Positions 59,212 through 64,000 of a stretch of DNA of 64,000 nt are shown piece after piece. Where the stretch lies: assembly GCA_036245805.1 (NCBI GenBank), contig BTRK01000006.1, positions 682,001 to 746,000 of the forward strand, in the 5' to 3' direction. The position numbers and the translations under genes were made by a program. The notes beneath the pieces are model-generated. The model searched no databases and was not told where the DNA came from. It saw nothing but the letters and a program-made list of their open reading frames with translations. Numbering within the stretch: position 1 is the first letter of the stretch; each line of letters begins with the position of its first letter. The DNA is from Pristionchus mayeri (taxonomy: Eukaryota > Nematoda > Chromadorea > Rhabditida > Neodiplogasteridae).

Positions 59212-59482
59212 TGAAAGCAGCACTTTGTATGGGAAAGAACATGACAACAATATGTCAGTCCAGGTGTCGAGATACGACGCTCAGTCTGGGCTGTGTATGC
59301 CGTTTCTGTTCATTTCATCTCCCCGCTTTTTCATTGCCATCATCCTTTGATCCCTTCAAGCTCTCAATAACCACCCTAATTTGCAGTTTAGCAAGGGGGA
59401 TTCATCGATTCACGGCACTCTTCTAAGTTTGTCCAACCGCTCGCTCCAGCTCACTGAGACTACCGTAATCCTGCTGCGCTCC

Positions 59483-62400
59483 ATGGGACTGTGCTCCAGC
59501 TCGGAGGACAAGGTCGGTAGTTGGAGTACTGTAGTCAGAGGATGAAGGTTACTGTAGACAATCGATATGTCGAAGGATTACGGTACTTTTCCAGGCGGAG
59601 GCCGCGAAGAATAAGGAAATCGATAAGCAGATCTCTGCTGACAAGCAGGAGAATAACAAGACTATAAAATTGCTGCTACTGGGTGAGTAGATACGAAAAC
59701 GATGGGAACGTTCCCAGAAATGGTAGATCACGGTAATGTTTTGAAACCTACCGTATTAGAGCTTGCGTGTGTGAGTGCTTGAGTCAACCCCCGGATAATG
59801 AAAGGAGTGCGGTGTGCTAATGTTATGTGATATTCTTGGATGTGCGCGTAGTCTGGTACTTTGCTCGGTTGGAGTTCCGGGTTTAGAAAGTGCGGGAGAA
59901 TGTTTGGGAAGAGTGTTCATCTTGTTCCCCGATGCTTGAATGAGGGCTGCAATTGTGCTGAGCAGTGGGGATTTCCTTTTCAGGCCTGATATTTGAGCGC
60001 CTAAAACCACCCACACATCGAGCTACCTAAATAGGGAATGTCTACTGCGTAGTAGCGTGTGAATATAATATCTCTCCCAAAATACTATTCGAATATAGAC
60101 ATCTTCACATTATGTAGTCGCCGAAATGTGAATGTGGGAAACTACTTATATTTGAAAATAAATTAAATTCTTTCAGGCGCCGGAGAATGTGGCAAGAGCA
60201 CTATCCTCAAGCAGATGAGGTAAAAATATTTTTGTATTTAAAACATCTCCAAAGTTTGTAAAAAATATTAATTCTCAGGAAAAAATTTTGCACTTGATTA
60301 TATCCTTTATAAATACCATTCTTAGTTTAATCTCTCGTGAACGTGATAAGAAATATTTCCTTGTTTTGTCTGGATATCACGCGATTTCTTCAAGCGAAGC
60401 TCAAAAAGCCCGTCTCCATGCGAGACTGGAAGTGTTTCTTTCTCAGAAACTGCACGCTATCAGACAATGAGAGTGCACTTTTAGTCTATCTAGGACTACA
60501 GTAAGAATGTGTATCTTGAGAATATCATCCCACTGTTGAATCAGAACCATCAGATGACAAGAAGTAATAGAAACAAGAACGAAAGAATGAATATGATATC
60601 TCCTGGCTGCCCCTGCACTGTACCACTTACGCAGACGTCACTTGACTTGACTATAATCTCGTTGACGTGGCTGCACTTTTACCCTTTTCCTTCTTCCAAC
60701 CAAAAGATTACAAATGAAACTGATCCGATATGAAACGAAAAATGTCCAAGTTCTGTGATGAAGTGATAACGAAGGTGAATAGGCGATGCATTGATCAGGT
60801 TACACCAGCGTAGGCGTCACTTGACGACTAAAACCTCGCTTGTGGTGGCGTGTCTGCACTCTTACCTTTCTATTTCGGGTTGCACCACAAGAAGTTCTCG
60901 GACGATGAGCTTGCGCAGCAGAAGTCCGTCGTCTTCTCGAACACGATCAATGCGATGGTCGAGATCTGCCGCTTCATGGCCGAGAACAACTATCCATTCG
61001 AGAATGAGGCGAACAAGGTGATTAGAGAAAGCCGAGCTGAGACACCTGCCAGAGTTTTCTTATTCATAACCACCTATCAGCAAGAGTGTTTAGTTGCGAA
61101 TGTTCGAGAATGAAGCGAGCAATGAGAGGGAAGTGGAATGAGTGGAGAGTGAAGAGTGAATAGAGAAGGATGAATAGTGAAGGATGAAGAGCGAAGAGTG
61201 AACAGTGAAGAATGAAGAGTGAAGAGAATGAAGAGAATGGAGAGTGATGAGTGTAGAATGAAGAATGATGAGAATGAAGAGATTGAAGAGTGAAGAGAAC
61301 GAAGGGTGAAGAATAACGGGTGAAGAGTGAGGAGTGAAGAGTGAAGAGAGAGGAAAACGAATCGTCACACAGAATGAAGAGAGAACTTTCTTGAGAAGTC
61401 AATGATAGTGAGAAGCTGTGTTAGTGTGTGGTTATGATGAGGCTTTTATTTTTTCAAACAAGATCGTAAAATCGAGTGTTCTCCCAATCTGTCGCTACTG
61501 AGACGTGCATGAACCTCGACATATTTGCTTTATGAAATTTGTGAATAGGAAAAATCAGGGAGGCAACTCGGCTCGTCACCAGCCCCCGTTTATCATTTGC
61601 AAGCCGTTGAAACGTTAGCTAAGAATGGAAAAGAAGTGCGTTGTTTGAACTTCAGCTTGTTTTGCCTAATTAGACAACAATTTGGCTAATTAGACTAAGT
61701 TCAGAGAATGAATTTGAGTCACTAAATTGTCTGATTTGTTTTCCAAGTGAAGTGCACTCGGGATGATTCATTGCTGGAGATTGAAAAATCACGAAGATGA
61801 CAAACAAAAGTATTTAAAAAAATTAAAATTCCAGCAAGAAATCGATGTGCTCAAGAACGTCCTCAAGGATTCCAAGGAGCAGGAGCCATTCGCGAAAGCG
61901 GTGAGCCCTGAAATCATTCTAAATTATAGAGTTCGATTAGAACAACGGTTCCTCCATACGTTCTCAGGCTAATCTATTGGTCATGAGCGTAAGAATTGAT
62001 CCTGTTTTGCAAGTCGAACTGGCTTATAGCCCGTGTCGATCAGATAGTATGCTTGCCAGGGATTTTTGATATGTGAATCGAGTTGCTATTTTTGAATTGT
62101 TGCCTTCCAGTTACGTAGAAATCATTGACTAACTGAGCGATCGAAAATCCGCGCGATATTTAGAAGCTGGTGATAATGAGCGAAAAGTTGTCCATTGCTG
62201 TCAACAAACACCGTAAAGAGGATGGCTTTTGTGACGCTTAATGAGCCTTATCTACGCAATGCATCGGAGATTACGATAAATTGAGAATCTCAAAAAGCAT
62301 ATCTTTCGAACCATAAGGCTGGCAGGCGGTTGTTGGGTTGACGGTTTTCGCTGACATTGAGATAAGAACTATGAAACCATTAGCTCATATTTTCAGTATA

Positions 62401-63545
62401 TTTGGTGTTTGCTAGCATTTTGCTTGCCGCACTGCTGCTGATTTATTTTTTCTGACTTGAAACTGGTCTCTCATCACTCTGTTCGCGATGTTTAGTCCTC
62501 ACTAAACATCTCGAACGACCACATCTGCCTACAGTCTATAGCCTGCTATTTCCTCCCATGATTCCCCTTTCTTCACCTGTTTTTTCCCTTACTCTAGCAC
62601 TGCTTCTCCCGCTATCTCATGCTCCCTCATAATGTCTGACTTTCGACTGATCATATGGAAGAAGAAGAGAAGGAGAGAGAGAGTGAGAGAGTGAGAGAAA
62701 GAATGAGTGAGACTCGTCTCCCGGCCAACGGGGCTGGCAAATGAGAGGTTCTCTGTCGCCTTCTCCCCACTTTTCCCACGCTCGCTCGCACGCATAACAA
62801 CTAGCATTCATGGGGAAATCGAGGGAACTTGAGCTATATGAACAAGGAGGAAAGGATACCCGACGTAGACTCATGCATAGGGAACTCGAGGGAACTTGAG
62901 ATTAAAGAAAATAAAGGAAAGATCACTCGAAGTAAAGGCACATTTAATCACGATCGAGAGCCTGGTACATGTAACTGAACGAGAAAATAACAACAACTGA
63001 ATAACAAAAACAAATCAATAACAACGGCATATTCAGACAGCGTCAGCCCTCAAGTCGCTCTGGGCCGACAAGAACGTGAAGGAGTTCTATAAGCAGCACA
63101 AGCTCATCTACCACCTCCATGAATCGACCCAGTAGTGAGTTCTGATCTTTAGTCCTTGGCCTCTGTTCATTCGCCGACTATGAATGTGAACTTCACCGGT
63201 ATTCAGCGAAAAGCGCCGTTCGAAAACATGCGTGAGCAAATAAATACCATTTTCCCTCTTTGCGTAGGATGGCACGAATTTCACAGAAGTGGGAAAATAA
63301 CTGAAATTCTTATGGTCTGGCTGCATGATTTTGGTAGGAGCACGGAAAAGAGGATACCGTAGAATGGGTTACTGTAACTACGGTGGAATGGATTACGGTA
63401 ACTGTTCCGCTTGCAGTTTCATGGATCGTCTCGATCGCATCTGTGTGCCCGATTTCACTCCCAACGCCGAGGAGATTTTGTACACAAGAATCAAGACAAC
63501 CGGCATCGTCGAGGTCAACTTCGAGATCGAGAAGGCACACTTCCG
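59483..63545 (+). CDS. Heterotrimeric G protein alpha subunit, 5' half
   Basis: Exons 59483-59512, 59595-59682, 60177-60219, 60879-61017, 61835-61900, 63037-63134 and 63417-63545 stay in phase and give 197 residues; the gene continues past the window (typical length about 355). MGLCSSSEDK carries Gly2 and Cys4 for myristoyl and palmitoyl anchoring to the inner plasma membrane. GAGECGKST at 40-48 is the GTP-binding P loop. Exon 4 (FSDDELAQQKSVVFSNTI) and the following exons form the helical domain, and TRIKTTGIVE is switch I. GECGKS, in place of the usual GESGKS, occurs in several nematode-specific GPA proteins, so an orphan chemosensory-type alpha subunit is likely; I do not name which. Exon 4 lacks an AG acceptor (CGG at 60876-60878). 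Introns 3 and 5 are long and repeat-laden. Confidence 0.92.
60626..60686. repeat. Dispersed 60-bp repeat, copy 2 (intron 3 of G-alpha)
   Basis: CGCAGACGTCACTTGAC at the left, GACGTGGCTGCACTTTTACC at the right. Matches copies at 57200 and 60806. Confidence 0.65.
60806..60878. repeat. Dispersed 60-bp repeat, copy 3, abutting G-alpha exon 4
   Basis: AGCGTAGGCGTCACTTGACGAC at the left (20 of the bases shared with copy 2 in order), GTCTGCACTCTTACCTTTC at the right. It runs directly into the 5' edge of exon 4. GTTACACCA just before it and GTTGCACCA just after it are similar. Confidence 0.6.
61126..61365 (+). repeat. GAATGAAGAGTGAAGA minisatellite-like tract
   Basis: Purine-only run of degenerate GAGTGAAGA and GAATGAAGA units in intron 4 of the G-alpha gene. 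Long leucine/serine-rich ORFs on the minus strand arise from it and are not genes. Confidence 0.9.
62655..62712 (+). repeat. GA-rich low-complexity tract
   Basis: Runs of GAAGAAGAGAAGGAGAGAGA and GTGAGAGA in intron 5 of the G-alpha gene. No coding signal. Confidence 0.85.
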
Positions 63546-64000
63546 GTTAGTTGTTGCTGTTGCTGTTGATGTTGTTATTGTTCTTTTTTTTGGTGTGGGA
63601 AAACAGGTAATGTAAATCAGTATGCTCATGGTTAGCTTGATTACTATACGATGAAAAAGCGTTATTCAGTATGGGAAAAGACCTTTACGCATGTGTGCTG
63701 GATGACCTTTGTGTTAGCTTTTCGAGAAGGCCCGAGTGCATGGCCTCATTATTGCGCCTGAGAGATTCAATAGCCGACCTTTACGGATTGGTCGTACTCA
63801 TTTTTAAAAGCGTAAAGTGCATTACCGATGATAGGCTCTGTTACGTAACCAACCATTACTGGGGTGAGAAAATATACGATGGGGGATAAACATTGATTTC
63901 ACACCCGAAAGCGGGCGAACACAAATAATAAAATCTCTGATGAAATTAAGAAAGATTTTAGTGCAGGCTGTTGGCTGGAAAATTTACGATAAATGGTAAC
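63546..64000 (+). other. Start of the next G-alpha intron
   Basis: Begins with the donor GTTAGT at 63546. The next expected exon, encoding the DVGGQ switch II motif, is not found before the window ends. Confidence 0.7.

Larger units (their letters stand above)
52704..59482. other. Long non-coding stretch, low-complexity rich
   Basis: No gene can be supported. A G run lies at about 53130-53143 and a C run at about 55326-55338. A 125-residue minus-strand ORF (53815-53438) has no recognisable motif or joined exons. From about 56000 the DNA is CT-rich on the plus strand. 58200-58500 holds two degenerate copies of a segment of about 180 bp. The phrase TGACTCTCTCCAAACCACAC occurs at about 58680 and again at 59114. 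It probably includes the promoter and 5' region of the G-alpha gene. Confidence 0.5.

Noticed and set aside
60791..61021. Arg/Ser-rich ORF resembling an SR protein
   Set aside because: It is an out-of-frame shadow of G-alpha exon 4.
61064..61402. Leucine/serine-rich minus-strand ORFs
   Set aside because: Produced by the purine minisatellite read in reverse.

Overview
This window is nuclear DNA from a nematode. Genes are cut by short introns with T-rich TTTCAG acceptors, ATGs sit 1-3 bases after a TTCAG (the layout of spliced-leader trans-splicing), TACGGTA-type motifs are scattered through introns, and Tc1/mariner and Mutator-like elements are common. A rhabditid or diplogastrid worm would fit, but the sequence alone does not fix the genus.

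Layout. 1-25422 is one uninterrupted 26-bp satellite of about 977 copies, with no net insertion or deletion from end to end and with nested higher-order duplications. 25423-27450 is a gene-poor flank with short duplications. 27451-35550 holds a family of four small multi-exon genes (one on the minus strand, three in tandem on the plus strand). I joined them by matching exon phase and exon-by-exon similarity; I do not recognise the family. Between them lie a non-autonomous mariner-type element (28660-29558) and a minus-strand single-pass membrane protein gene (30040-31462). Two long near-perfect hairpins sit in or beside the family.

36729-38065 is a giant foldback repeat. 38741-43123 is a complete Mutator-like (MULE) element with roughly 0.92-kb terminal inverted repeats, an 8-9 bp target duplication, a decayed FLYWCH/MULE transposase, and a tRNA-like unit with A and B boxes in each arm. 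43610-46374 is a PRPF38B-like splicing-factor pseudogene whose exon phases are intact but which has two in-frame stops. Its introns carry an 8-bp-TSD MITE and a dead mariner.

47427-50432 is an intronless ~1000-residue ORF. It combines a coiled coil, a PHD-like zinc finger and a D-D-CxxC-Hx4H-E pattern resembling RAG1/Transib/CMC transposases. A telomere-like foldback (50547-50770) follows. 51601-52703 encodes ATP synthase subunit e, a conserved housekeeping gene. 52704-59482 is mostly non-coding and pyrimidine-rich. 59483 to beyond the window end is the 5' half of a heterotrimeric G-protein alpha subunit gene.

Only the ATP synthase and G-alpha genes are confidently assigned conserved host genes. 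The candidates for something undescribed are the four-gene small membrane-protein family and the RAG1-like DDE ORF. All splice structures were joined by eye and need RNA evidence.
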